From the NCBI GenBank assembly GCA_024516035.1, contig CM044964.1, forward strand, positions 18,481,084 through 18,545,083: DNA of 64,000 nucleotides, in the 5' to 3' direction. Source of the stretch: Bactericera cockerelli. Its lineage: Eukaryota; Arthropoda; Insecta; Hemiptera; Triozidae. The translations under genes and the position numbers were made by a program. Position 1 is the stretch's first letter, and every line of letters starts with the position of its first letter. The notes under the pieces are model-generated. The model had not been told where the DNA came from. It saw only the letters and a program-made list of their open reading frames with translations, and searched no databases. Shown here piece after piece: positions 13,155-24,300 of this stretch.

Positions 13155-13395
13155 CTGTTGTCACAACAAGAAGATAATTAATTAGCAATAGTAAGGTACA
13201 TAAGGCTTTGGTTTGGTGGACTATCTCATCCTTGCTGGTCGCTGTCTGCTGATAGCGGGACAGCAGAGCCTGTTGTAACAACAAGAAGATAATTCGTAAG
13301 GTACATGAAGCTTTAGTTTGGTGGACTATCTCATCCTTGCTGGTCGCTGTCTGCTGATAGCGGGACAGCAGAGCCTGTTGTAACAACAAGAAGAT
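13111..13395. repeat. three tandem copies of the 5' part of a CFAP58 exon
   Basis: The block tcatccttgctggtcgctg through the acceptor-side sequence caacaagaagata starts at 13111, 13226 and 13331 (steps of 115 and 105 bp). It covers the first half of the exon ending at 13154 plus its acceptor. A decayed fourth piece lies at 13640-13682, split off by a LINE tail. Only the first copy runs on into the full exon; the others lead into intron sequence. Confidence 0.93.
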
Positions 13396-13419
13396 AACAA
13401 CAAGAAGAAGATAAAAAAA

Positions 13420-13638
13420 AATATCTAGATAGGGAACTCCAAGGGTTGGGTGGAAGAGATTGCCATAGGCAATAACCCCGCCCTTTAGTTAGGACATAAT
13501 ATGTTTAAAATATTTTCTATTCTTCTTCATTTTTATTGTATACATATATTGTTTTTTTCATTTTTTCACTGTTAAAATTATTATTTATATGTACATACTG
13601 TCCTTTTGTATATCTAATAAAGAATTGTATAATAATAA
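13420..13638 (+). mobile_element. LINE 3' tail
   Basis: The block gggttgggtggaagagattg, gcaataaccccgccctttag, an AT-rich stretch, and the end aataaagaattgtataataa match the tail at 63595-63910. Relatives lie at 47740-47900 and, reversed, at 13845-13895. The class within non-LTR elements is not fixed. It splits the exon-derived tandem repeat at 13111-13682. Confidence 0.7.
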
Positions 13639-14605
13639 TAATTCGTAAGGTACATGAAGCTTTAGTTTGGTGGACCATTTCATATTTGCTGACCAAAACT
13701 GAAATCCAAAGATTATTATTATATTACACTTTATTAGGTAAGGACAAAGTACAATACTTATAGAACAATACAGTGAAATTATAAAGAAAAAAATAGATTG
13801 AATTAAGGAATAAGAACAAAAAAAGAAAATAAAAGCTAATGTCCTACCTAAAGGCCGGGATTATTACCTGTGGCAATAACCCCGTTTGATCAGTTTGTCT
13901 GATGTCCAAGTTGGAAATACGGCTAGCTAGTGTATTGTATTGGGTACTATGTAGAGGAAAGCAGATGTAAGGGAGGGTTTTATGTTATACATTCCTATAT
14001 TAATTTCTATTTTACTGAGAAAAAAAATGAAAAAACATTGAAATATATGTACGTATGGGTACCTTTAGTTTGTAAGATGATACCCTAGACTTTTCATCGC
14101 AAATTTCAGTATAAAAGAGTCCAACCTGAGCAATAATAATATACCTAGCTTCATTCATACCTTTTCGCCATAAGCACGATAGAATTTTAAAAGACATCAA
14201 AGAACAGGTTTGCAGTCCTTGTTTTTTTCATACACTGTTTACCCATATGTATAAACATACCTACTCGTATCCCTTAGATAAAAAAGAAAAGGATAGTTAT
14301 TTACTCTTCTGATGAAAGATGATCCTTTGAAGCGGAGGAAAAACAATTTATCCATGCATCAAAGAATATACATAAATTCAAATATATTATAATATATGTA
14401 GGTATTTGCCTTAAAGTCTAATATCAACGATTTGTAGAAAAAGGTATGTAAATTGTCTTCTACATCTGCAATAATTAATTAAATGCAACAACCAACATTC
14501 TGACTTCAAAGAAAAAGTAATTTTATAGGTAGTAGGTAGTAGGTTTGTTAGGTTATAGATAGCGTTAGATAGTCTTAGGGTCCATTTTTGTATTAGCTTA
14601 GTTAG

Positions 14606-14700
14606 GATAGTTAGCAAATGATTTTGCTCAGTGGTTAAGCACTTGCTTGCCATGCGGAAGGACCCAGGTTCGATCCTCCGTGACGACAAAAAATTGAGAC
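14606..14700 (+). mobile_element. tRNA-derived SINE head, truncated
   Basis: The string gctcagtggttaagcacttg and gcggaaggacccaggttcga match the heads at 6690 and 19203. The body is missing. Confidence 0.65.
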
Positions 14701-14949
14701 AGAAGGACTGAAAGCCAGTGAAACACCAATTAGAAGCTTACCGCTTTAAGTCGTAAAGTTGATTTCCTTGTCTCAAGAATCCTCTTCATGGCCATTCCTG
14801 ATCGTTGGAACTTTTCTAGCTTTGAGTTTCACTCAGTCTTTTAAGTATTGTGACAAATAGATCCTTGTGGTATAGCCTGAAATCCCTGCATGGCATGTTA
14901 AATGCATGCTAATGAACTGACATTTTCATTATTATTAAACAAATTTACA

Positions 14950-15190
14950 GTATGAATAATAATAATTATATCACTTTGTTTATACTGCCCGATTAGGATT
15001 ATTGAGTCCCATTATTCTAGCAGTATGTCCAAGACATATTATTACGTGGTCCAAATCCCGAATGGGAGGGTAACTCGTTATGCCCCGGCCGGTTTTAAAC
15101 CCGCGACCTCTGTATTAATAATCGGGTCAAGGCTGACCAAAATTAGTTTGTTTGAAATTATTACTGTGTCGTCTGGCAAGCATCACTGAG
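14950..15190 (-). mobile_element. SINE-like repeat, pair with 6455-6625
   Basis: Shared blocks with 6455-6625 are ttatactgcc, tattatgtggtc, caaatccc, gccggttttaaaccc and a tRNA-like head in reverse. Both copies are diverged. Confidence 0.55.
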
Positions 15191-16056
15191 GTGTCAGTTA
15201 AATAAATATAAAAAAATTATCAGAGTAATTAGATGTACAAGTACTTTCACAAAATAATATGTTGGTTACTTAAATTTGATAAAAAAAGTATGTAGGCTAA
15301 AAAAGAATCTCAAAACTCTCTTCAATGTACTGCTAGCAAAAAGAGACTCTTTAGTTATACGCTGGCAGTGGAAAGAAGGTATTTTTGATTGTATTTGTCC
15401 TGAATTCATGAATCCACTCATAACCTCGTGAGGAGAAATGAGTAGCTATTTGTAGGGATTGCGACCAGCACTATTATTTCGATGAAAGAATATGCAACTT
15501 AGTGAAATAATGTGGGTGGATAAATTCTTTTGCAAAAGACTCACTTAAATTATCACAAGGTAAGACAAACATAAATACAGAGAATAATAAATGCATACAA
15601 AGAGTAATAAAATTGTATATGTTTGTAAGATGTTCATTTTCTGTGAACATAACATCTAACCATCTCTTCCGATAAGCAGGAATTTTAAATCATATAAGCC
15701 CTTAATTCCTAATTCCATGACGTGTGCAAAACCATGTATTTTAACACCTATACTCACAAATAATGGAAAGGAAACGAAATGCTTTTCTTTTTTTCCTCAC
15801 TCAAAAAACTCTCTCCCCCATTATGGCCTTTGTTTACTCAAGGAATGGATTTTGTGCCTTTACTGCAAACACTCACACAAAATTAATACGATATCTGGTA
15901 AAAGAATAGAAGCAACTGCAAACAAAACATAGCAAGACTTCCACAAATAGGTTTTAGAGAGTTGACTTTCCGCTTTCCTTCTGTCTGGACCTTTTGTTTT
16001 GTTCATTGTATCCACAGATATCTTGGCGACAGGTGAGATTGTTTTCTATTGTGGTG

Positions 16057-16070
16057 GTTACCATGGTGAT
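16057..16070 (+). promoter_or_regulatory. X-box-like RFX site, one mismatch
   Basis: GTTACCATGGTGAT against the ciliary X-box pattern RYYNYY-N1-3-RRNRAC: only the last base differs. It lies between the divergent CFAP58 and RAB28 genes. Confidence 0.4.
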
Positions 16071-16301
16071 TGGTACTGTGTTATCAATAGGTGGTGATAG
16101 TCGAATAGTCAGTAATGATGTGTGTGTTGGTGAGTGTATTAGTTTTATGTGCATTTATGTTCATGGTTGGTGTGAGTGGTGAGTGGGTGGGTGTGTGGTA
16201 TGTATATCTGTGTATGCGCTACTGTGTGTGAGAGTATATGTAATTTTCTATGTGTGTGTGTAGGTGCACCCCGCTAGTTATATAATACATATAAAGTTAA
16301 G

Positions 16302-16315
16302 GTTGTTATGACAAC
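16302..16315 (+). promoter_or_regulatory. X-box-like RFX site, full pattern match
   Basis: GTTGTTATGACAAC fits RYYNYY-N2-RRNRAC at every position. The exact complement also occurs at 44244-44257 in transposon-rich DNA, which lowers its weight. Confidence 0.4.
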
Positions 16316-17646
16316 CACTTGGTAAACATTAAGTAGTTCACCTTTCCACTCTCACTGAAGGAGAGGTAACTTTTTTGTTAACATTGAACTTTCTCAGTCC
16401 TTGATACTTTTCTTGTTTATTCAAACATCAAACTCAATCAACGAATATCACCAACTCATAAAATTAATTGGTTACTTTGAATAATTGAAAGGTTGAATAT
16501 TTATATAACAGTTAGAAAATTATCCGGAAAAGTACGCCTCATATCACCAACCCTTGGATTTTCGTGTTTTGTATGTTGCTACTTATCATAAATTTTAATT
16601 TTATTATTTCTAATTTATTTTAAAATTATTGATTAATTTTCGAGAAATAATAATTTAAATTACACAATTAAAATAGTTGATAACAAACATACAAAATTAC
16701 AAAATATTTTATACAAAAATTGCAAACCTTGTGTTTTCTTCTGTTCGTGTTAGTGACTAAACTCTTCTAAATCTGCCGGCTAATCGAAATGTTTTGTGTA
16801 TTTCAGGAAGTCCCTAGACTTTTTAAATAATTATATATAGACTTTCATATTTACAGTTTCAAACAGGGAGGTATGTAGTATGAGTATGATGCACTTTATC
16901 TCAGAGTGATTTTTTTTTTTTAATAACCTCAATGTAGAGACTTTAAGCAATAACAACAAAAAAGTTCTGATCCTTTACAAGAGTAATAACTACTGACAGG
17001 ATATTCAGAATAAAAATAAAATTGACAACTTTAAACATCTAAAGTTACAAATATCTCACAGTAAGAAACGCTGTGTTAACCAAAAACGTGTAAAAGCTTT
17101 TGCAGCTTTACCTAAAAAAATAATTCAATATTTGAAAACGTCTCTACCCATCTGTCAATGTGAGAAAAGTAATGTTGTCTTTCGTCCGCACAGCTTTCAG
17201 CAAGCTTAATGATAGCTTTCGATGAGAGAGCACCTCTGTACATTTTTTGATGGAGTATCATAATAATAAAAAAGTTATCATCATATTTTTAAATCAGCCC
17301 AAATTTACAATCAATTTCCATGTACTTTCCTGTTCATTTTCTGTATTTCTTCAAATGGTTTTATATATATTGGAAATTAAGGATTTAAACAACAGACTCT
17401 ATGGCAAAATTTATAGACCGAATAGGATCCACAAGTTTACCTAAGTCAGCAATTTTGTTTCTAGCAATTTTATTTTAAAGTACTGGCGGAAAAACTAATT
17501 TTGGTATGTTGGTTGATTCTTGATTCATTTTGGGAAGAAAATAAATATATTTTTTTTGTGACTAGAAACTAATCGCCACTCATCACATGGAATTCGCTCA
17601 TTATATCTCATGATCCGGCAACTGATAGGACGTTGGAACGGCGAGA

Positions 17647-20600
17647 ATGACGTTCAACCTCCACAACTACGACAGTTATGAGATCCCGCTGAAAGTGGTC
17701 ATCCTGGGAGACCCGTCTTGTGGCAAGGTGAGGAACATCTGGCTATTTTGGCCACATGGTTATATTACTATCCCTAAGATAAGAAAGGTAAAAGTAGAAT
17801 AGACTAAATATTTTCCCAGAAATTTTTCAGACATCTGATATAGCAGAGAAAGATTTTAAAGAGAAGGGTTGAAATATGAAGGACTCCTCCGCAAAAAAAA
17901 ACAAGTGAAGAACAAGACAAAGCTGACTCCAAGTAGGTTATGAAAAGGTAGATTGAAAAAATAAGAAGATCTAACACATCTAGACATCTGAAAATCAATC
18001 CTGACCGAGACATGAGCTACATGTTCAGAGATATGTAAGACAAAGAGGCTAAATGGTTTTGAGGAAATAGATCTGAGGAAAGAACATCACCTGATAGTGA
18101 GGTTCTTTCCTCAGATTCTTACCTTCCACTAAAGAGTGTTTTTATTATAATTATTACGATTTGAAAGAGTCCACCATACGTATTAAAGGTGAACCTGAAC
18201 AAACAGGAATTCAAGGACCTTCAATATTTTTCTAGTTATGAATTTTCCCTGCTTAAAAAAAAAAATCAGGAAACCTCAACTTGTATAGAGACAAGTTTTT
18301 GTTCACTTCATCCAGTTTTTTTACGCAAGTTCTGTTTATCCAGGTTCGACTATTTTTATTTTGGGTTTCATAACATGATGCTCTCTCAGATGCCGAAGGA
18401 GCAACTAACCTAAACACTACGATTGATTTTGGTGTCCAAAATATTCTTCAGGAAATTTAATTTCCTATGGAGAACAGACGCAGAGCTCGGTTGACAACAA
18501 GCCATTCCGTTTTACGTTTCTCTTCATTTTTATATTTATTCAAAAGGTTTCAAATTGCAAATAGAAACTTTAAACAACAAACTTCAGGTCACAATTTGCA
18601 GAGCAAATCCTTGTCTTTTCGACCACTACTGGCCCTACCAGAGCAGCTAGCTTCTAGAAGTTTTAAAGCCATATTTACGGCTCATGAGTTAATATTTTCT
18701 GTGTCATATTCTATGTCATAGATTAACATATATTCTATGTCATTTGTAAATAAAACTTGACCCATTAACATATTTAAATTCAATTAACATATATTCTATG
18801 TCACTTGTAAATAGAACTTGACCCAACAAGTTTAATAATAATAATAACATTTCCAAATCTCCCTCCTCCCTGATTTTCAGACCTGTTTCGCCACACGTTA
18901 CACCCATGACGAATTCAGTCGCCAATATTGCCCCACCCCCGGTCCCTCCTTCCACCTGAAGCCCCTGACAGTACAGAACAGGGGCGTCAAGTTGATCCTG
19001 TGGGACATAGGAGGCCGGGCTAGTGAGTCCTGCCCGGCCCTGATACGGACCTATGTGTCCTCTGCCAACGTGAGTAGATATCTATTTAGTAGCCCCTGCT
19101 GTTTTTGTTGCGGATTTTTTTTTTTTTTTTTTTTTTTTTACCATCACTCATGTACCTACCTACCAATTATGTGTTAGTTTTACTGGGAAAAGATGTTCAC
19201 TTTTCATGAGCGCGCGATTAGCCCAGTGGTTAAACACTCGCTTGCCATGCGGAAGGTCCCGGGTTCGATCCCTCGTGCCGACAAAAATTTGTATTCTTGA
19301 TGTGGTTACAATTATTTGTAAGGGATACCTTCTTGTGCGCTCGTGTTGACTCAGCAGCTAAATGGGAAGTATGGTGTCACTTCTCGCCCATCAGAGAGGA
19401 GGCACACTACGGGATGGGGAGGCTACAACGCAGACCACAAGTGTCTAGAGTATCTCCTGTTTCATTATCATGAATAACTTGTTAATTTATTACTAATAAT
19501 ACAATAATAAAAAAAAACAAAAAAACACTGCCAATTATGGACACAATACTTCCTCGTGATTGCTTCACATTGTAAACACGTGCCAAATTTGAGATTTTTT
19601 TAGAAAATTACTTGTATCTCTAAAACGGCTCAACCGATTTTCTTCAAATTGTAGAATATGGTAGAATATTGTTTTTTATACATTCTAGATTCTACAAAAA
19701 ATTCTGTATCGGCAAGTCGTGATCCTTATTTTTTGACTTCTTTGTCCAAAATTTCGGATTTTCTTAAATATCAGAGTCAAATCATTATTAATTTAAAAAT
19801 AAATATAAAAAGCCTATGTAAAATAATAATATGCATAACCATACAAAATTTCATCAAAATCGAGTGTACCGTTCACGAGATATCAGCGTTTAAGTAAAAA
19901 GTTAGTGGTCAGGCGCATGGTCTCTTTCACCAAGAACCGCTAATACGAATTCGATGAATTTAAAATGGGACCATCTGCAGAATGTCTCCTAGATGTGTGC
20001 AAAATTTCATCAAAATCGGTAGAGTAGTTTCCGAGATTTGCGCGTTACAAGGAATCGTTTTTAACAGACCGACAGACAGACCGACAGACCGACGGACCGA
20101 CAGACAGACACAAAACCAAATTTGCTCAGGAGGTTATGAAACGTCCAGAAATATGAAAAAAATTGAAATCGGAGCAAAAAAATATTTTTTTTTACAAAAA
20201 CGAACACAATACTTCCGATTTCTAATATTAGAAATTTCTCGGAAGTAAAATATTATTTGGTCAATTAATTACCCTATGATAGTAAAATTCAGTAATTTAT
20301 TTAGTACCTATTTCATTTTCTACTTCAGTGAGGAAGCAACTTCATCGCTCTTCATTCAACACTCATCCAGATTGTGCTAATTTTGCCCGCACGTTCATCT
20401 GCCTCTTTAGCTCAGTGGTAGAGCACTGGTCTCGTAAACCAGGGGTCGTGAGTTCAAACCTCACAGGAGGCATATTTTTTGTGCGTATTATCTAATGAAG
20501 CACTAGTTATGTAATTTGTCCTCTATGTTATTTATTTTCCTCTGGGACTTCATAGGTAAATTAATATATTATGTATTAGGTATTTCTTTATCGATTAAGT

Positions 20601-20976
20601 TTTTTTTTTTCTTCGATTTTTATGGTTTTGATTTAATCTCCAGAACCATTTGTTCCACATTTTGTCCGCATAATAACCCACACACATGTTCATCTATTTT
20701 TCTTATTCCCTTTCGCCACACATCATATACTTATTCCCTTCCCAGATCGTCATCTTCATGTACGACATTACCAATTCACAAAGCTTTTCCTCAATCGCCG
20801 GATGGGTTGATTTGTTCCATCTTAACCGAAAAGGCAACACTCCCTCCTACGTCGCTTTGGTGGCCAATAAGTGCGATATGGAACATCAACGAGTCGTCAC
20901 TCTTGAACGGCACGCTAAGCTAGTCCACTCTCTTCAGCTGCATCCTTTTCCAGTGTCAGCTAGAACGGGAGATAAC
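17647..20976 (+). CDS. RAB28: Rab28 small GTPase, 3' end missing
   Basis: Exons 17647-17727, 18881-19069 and 20746-20976 are all phase 0 with clear splice sites and give 167 residues. The P-loop GDPSCGK-T is split by intron 1. LWDIGGRA has the WDIGG switch II form typical of Rab28, where most Rabs have WDTAG. MYDITNSQSF, NKCD and SARTGDN match the Rab28 G4 and G5 region. Role: atypical Rab that travels with the BBSome and intraflagellar transport in cilia. The start is the only in-frame ATG before the P-loop. Family members have about 220 residues, so roughly the last 50, including the prenylated tail, are absent. No convincing fourth exon was found to the right. The gene is divergent from CFAP58. 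Confidence 0.9.
18069..18119. other. 51-base hairpin in RAB28 intron 1
   Basis: Arms atctgaggaaagaacatcac (left) and gtgaggttctttcctcagat (right) pair with one mismatch over loop ctgata (18091-18096). Confidence 0.65.
18690..18830 (+). repeat. short tandem duplication in RAB28 intron 1
   Basis: The unit ttaacatatattctatgtca, then ttgtaaata(a/g)aacttgaccca, occurs at about 18722 and 18783, with a partial unit before it. It lies 50 bp before the exon-2 acceptor. Confidence 0.8.
19203..19475 (+). mobile_element. tRNA-derived SINE, second family
   Basis: The head is gagcgcgcgattagcccagtgg ... ccgggttcgatccctcgtg, with A and B boxes. The body is shared with 6690-7015 (cacttctcgcccatcag, ggcacactacgggatgggg). 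It lies in RAB28 intron 2. Confidence 0.82.
19525..20249 (+). repeat. ~0.7-kb interspersed repeat, copy 3
   Basis: It lies in RAB28 intron 2, from acactgccaattatgg to ctcggaagtaa. The terminal hairpin is perfect here: CTTCCGATTTCTAATATT pairs with AATATTAGAAA..TCGGAAG. A run of gacagaccgacagaccgac simple sequence lies inside it. Confidence 0.85.
20401..20472 (+). tRNA. tRNA-Thr (CGT)
   Basis: A 72-base cloverleaf. The acceptor stem GCCTCTT pairs with AGGAGGC (one G-U), followed by discriminator A. The D-arm has TAGCTCAGTGGTAGAGC, the anticodon loop CTCGTAA reads CGT, and the T-arm has GTGAGTTCAAACCTCAC. A run of T follows at 20475, as for Pol III termination. Both promoter boxes are intact, unlike the SINE heads elsewhere in the window. 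It lies inside RAB28 intron 2 on the same strand. Confidence 0.93.
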
Positions 20977-21384
20977 GTAAGTAGAAAAAAATTCTTCTCA
21001 AAATTTATTTACTAATAGAAATATGTTTTCATAGATAATAAAAAGACACTCATGATTTTATACAAATTCGACAATTCAATTTACAAAAAATAATAGAATA
21101 TTTAAAAAAAAAAAAAAATATTTACAAAAAATGTTCAGCGGTATGCACCTACCTAGGTAGATAATTATCTATTTGGGATAATATGATATACACAAGAACT
21201 AAATACAATACCTGTAAAAAGTTTGTAAGTTTATGGATAATGCGTATGAAATTTGATCATAACTTACTGCCGAGGTCAAGTAACTATTGAGTTTGCTTTG
21301 TAATATTTATTGATAAATAGGTAAACCAAAATCTCATGAAACTTGACCATCACTTGCACAGTGTGACCCTCAGTGATTAGTTCA

Positions 21385-24300
21385 TCAAAACCTGCGATTC
21401 AATCTTTTACGAGCTTTCACATTATTGCTATCTTCTTTCGTATCTCTAGTTTCGTTAAACGAATTCCAATTTCGTCTCTCCTGCGGATCCTGATAGCTAT
21501 AGAACATATCCGTGTCGCCATATTCATTTTCCTGCAATGGCAACCCTGGTGACGGCACGGTCGTTACTGTAATTGCAACCTGTGAAAAATAGAAAACATT
21601 AAAATAGAGAGGTCCTCATTAAAATAGAGAGGTTAGTTGATGACATGTACATCTAGTACAACTTCTCACTTTTCTGTTTATACTGATATACTGACATGAA
21701 TAATTAGAACTATTACCTGCTGATGAGAGCAAATAAGCTCGAAACAGCTGTCCAGGTATGTTCTGATATTCATGTACATCTAGTACAACTTCTCACTTTT
21801 CTATTAATCCTCATTAAAGGTACACAAATATAGATAAAAATCTCCAATGACCCATATTATTCACTAAGCAGAAGGTTTTTTTTTTATTAAATATTTACCT
21901 TCTTTCGACGTCGTATTTTCTTTAGCACCCGTCGGGGTTTTTCAGTGGTTGCCATAGGGTCAGTTGTGCCGTTGACCTCAGATAAATCTGTTGGAGCAAA
22001 CTTGCGCTTTAGGATGAGCTTTCGTGGCGTTATGAATGCGTCCCTTGCGATGATGGTAGACAGCATCCCCTTGGCTCGGAGATAGATGTTGTGCAGCTCA
22101 CTCATGTGTTTCCAAAGGCCTGGAGATTTTTTTTTGTAACTTTAGTAGGTATCTAAGAACATTTTAAGATCTCGAAAAAGATGCAGTACGAAGAGATACA
22201 CAAAGAATAACAACAACAATCAAGGTGGAAGTGGATATTTATGGATAAGTAAAAAACAGGAGTCACTACCCAAATGAAGCTAGATAAACCTTATCTTGCA
22301 AGATTAAGGGTTAAACTTTACAAGTAAGGACTTTGCCATGTGACGTTCATTATCATTTAAAAGAAGATTTTCTGTACTATGCTTTCATGGTATTAAATCT
22401 CTGAGCTATAAATAACAGAAGACTCGGTACTGTGAAGACATACTACAGAATATCGTCTTGTAATATAATAATTTAGACAGAAGCCAACGTCAATGCCACG
22501 TTGAAAACACCTATTTCTGTTCTGTCACTGATGTTAAGGAACTTCCAGTGAGATTTGGATGAGTGGTCATTCAAATTCGTTCTCTCTCGTGATACTGGCT
22601 ATTCCTTGCCCAATTCAGGATGGGTGAGATAAAGTGGGTACCTAGTTTGTGATTGTAGCGAATGAAAGGTAAAACCTGTGTCTCAAATAAGCTAAATGTC
22701 AAACAGACGTTAAGCAGCAAACAAAAAAAAATAGTTTGATTATTACAACCAAGACTATTATTATCACTTCAACGGTAGTTGAAAACCTTGGTGCAAAAGT
22801 GCTTTATGCTTTTAATTATTTTAAATAGTAGTAATATGAATAAATGGATTGTAAACAACTTTCTGATAATTTTTTTCATTTTCACATGGACAACATTAAA
22901 TTGGGAACATTGTCGGATACTATAATAAGTAATACCTAATAACAATAATACCTCCTTTTGTGTAAGGTAACCAAAATGCGAGGTTTATGCTCAAAGCATT
23001 TTCTACCACCTAACCCTCAGAGTCTTATTATTATGTGGTCACATACTCATCCATCACGAACACCTCTTACCTATAAAAGTAATCGACTTTATGGAGCAAA
23101 TGGGACACGTGAATACACTAATGAAATTGTCCCCATGCAGCTGGTTTCGATACTTCTGCAATCGTCGAAGTTGCATCTTCGAGAGTGTTGTGCTGGATCC
23201 GTGGATCTTGATGAAGGCTACGACTCTTTCGAGAGCGTCCTGTACTTTGGTGATCATCTTGTCTAGGAGTTCATCAGAATCGCGACATCTGTCCAGAGAG
23301 TCCATGATGTCTTTCTCGGATTTGGTGCTCCGGCGCATCGGACAGTTACTTGAAAGAAGAAGAAAATAAAATGTATAAAATGACTTTTTTTTGTTGAAAT
23401 TTTGCTGGAAGTAGATATATGTACATTGCACATGTACAATGTACATACATACCACTAATCAATTTGAGTAAACTGGATATTTTTTTTAAAGTTGATTTAA
23501 TTTCTTTGAATTAGTCGGTCCTAGGGAAATAAATTACTACGGGAATAATGTTTCTATGGTATTTAATATAAAACATGGCGGGGAATGGCACGAATGACGA
23601 CTAAGTCGTTAAAATGCAAAAAAAAAAAAAAAGATTACTACTGTGAGAACCATGACTTCTCATTTGAGAGGAAGTGACAATATTAAAATGTGGCTATCCC
23701 TTGATACATTACACGCATGATAAATTGTTATTTTACTAAAATCTTAAAACACCTGGAAAAAATCTTTCAAATATTGTATATTGTAAGTACCTACATTGTA
23801 CATGTAAAATTAGAATATAAATTTGCTAGATTTCCCGTCGCCGTCGTCAGGATTAAATCGGAGAGAAGCTAAATTGAAAGAGGAGATAGACTAGACGACC
23901 TCAGGACTTCACCGACGTTCCTAGTGTTGGGAACACAAATCCCTTTACACCGTGTCGGTCTGAAAGTAAAACGGATACAAGACCGGGTGACAAAATACAG
24001 GGTAATTTATAACGGCCCAAGGGATAAGAGAATTAGGGAAAGTCTAAAATAGAATTGGAAAGGGATAGGTCTGTGGCGGAGGAGGTAAGGGTTGCGAGAT
24101 GGGCGATGGGGGAGCTCAAGTTCAACGAGTTTTCAACTCCCAGAGGGCGAAATTTCAATATTAATCTTGTACTTGGAACAGAGACTATGTAGGTGGGGAT
24201 TATTAGTTTGTCTTGTTAGAAATGTTAGTCAAAATTGAAATAAAGAGGATAGTTTATGAATTTGAAAAGACAGCTAAAGCCTCCATTTACTGATTCAGGG

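Larger units (their letters stand above)
13155..17646. other. divergent intergenic region with repeats
   Basis: It holds exon-derived tandem repeats (to 13682), LINE tails (13420-13638; reversed trace 13845-13895), SINE pieces (14606-14700; 14950-15190), a T/G-rich stretch at 16120-16265 and two X-box-like sites. The missing first exon of CFAP58 and both promoters should lie here; I could not place them. Confidence 0.7.

Noticed and set aside
13111..13389. 92-residue frame with repeated LLSRYQQTATSKDE
   Set aside because: It is intron plus duplicated exon pieces read through; each copy carries its own splice acceptor.
19207..19280. Possible tRNA gene
   Set aside because: A and B boxes are present but the acceptor and anticodon stems do not pair, and the same head with body recurs at 6690-7015: a SINE. 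The same reasoning applies to 29925, 59798, 14606 and 10330-10400.
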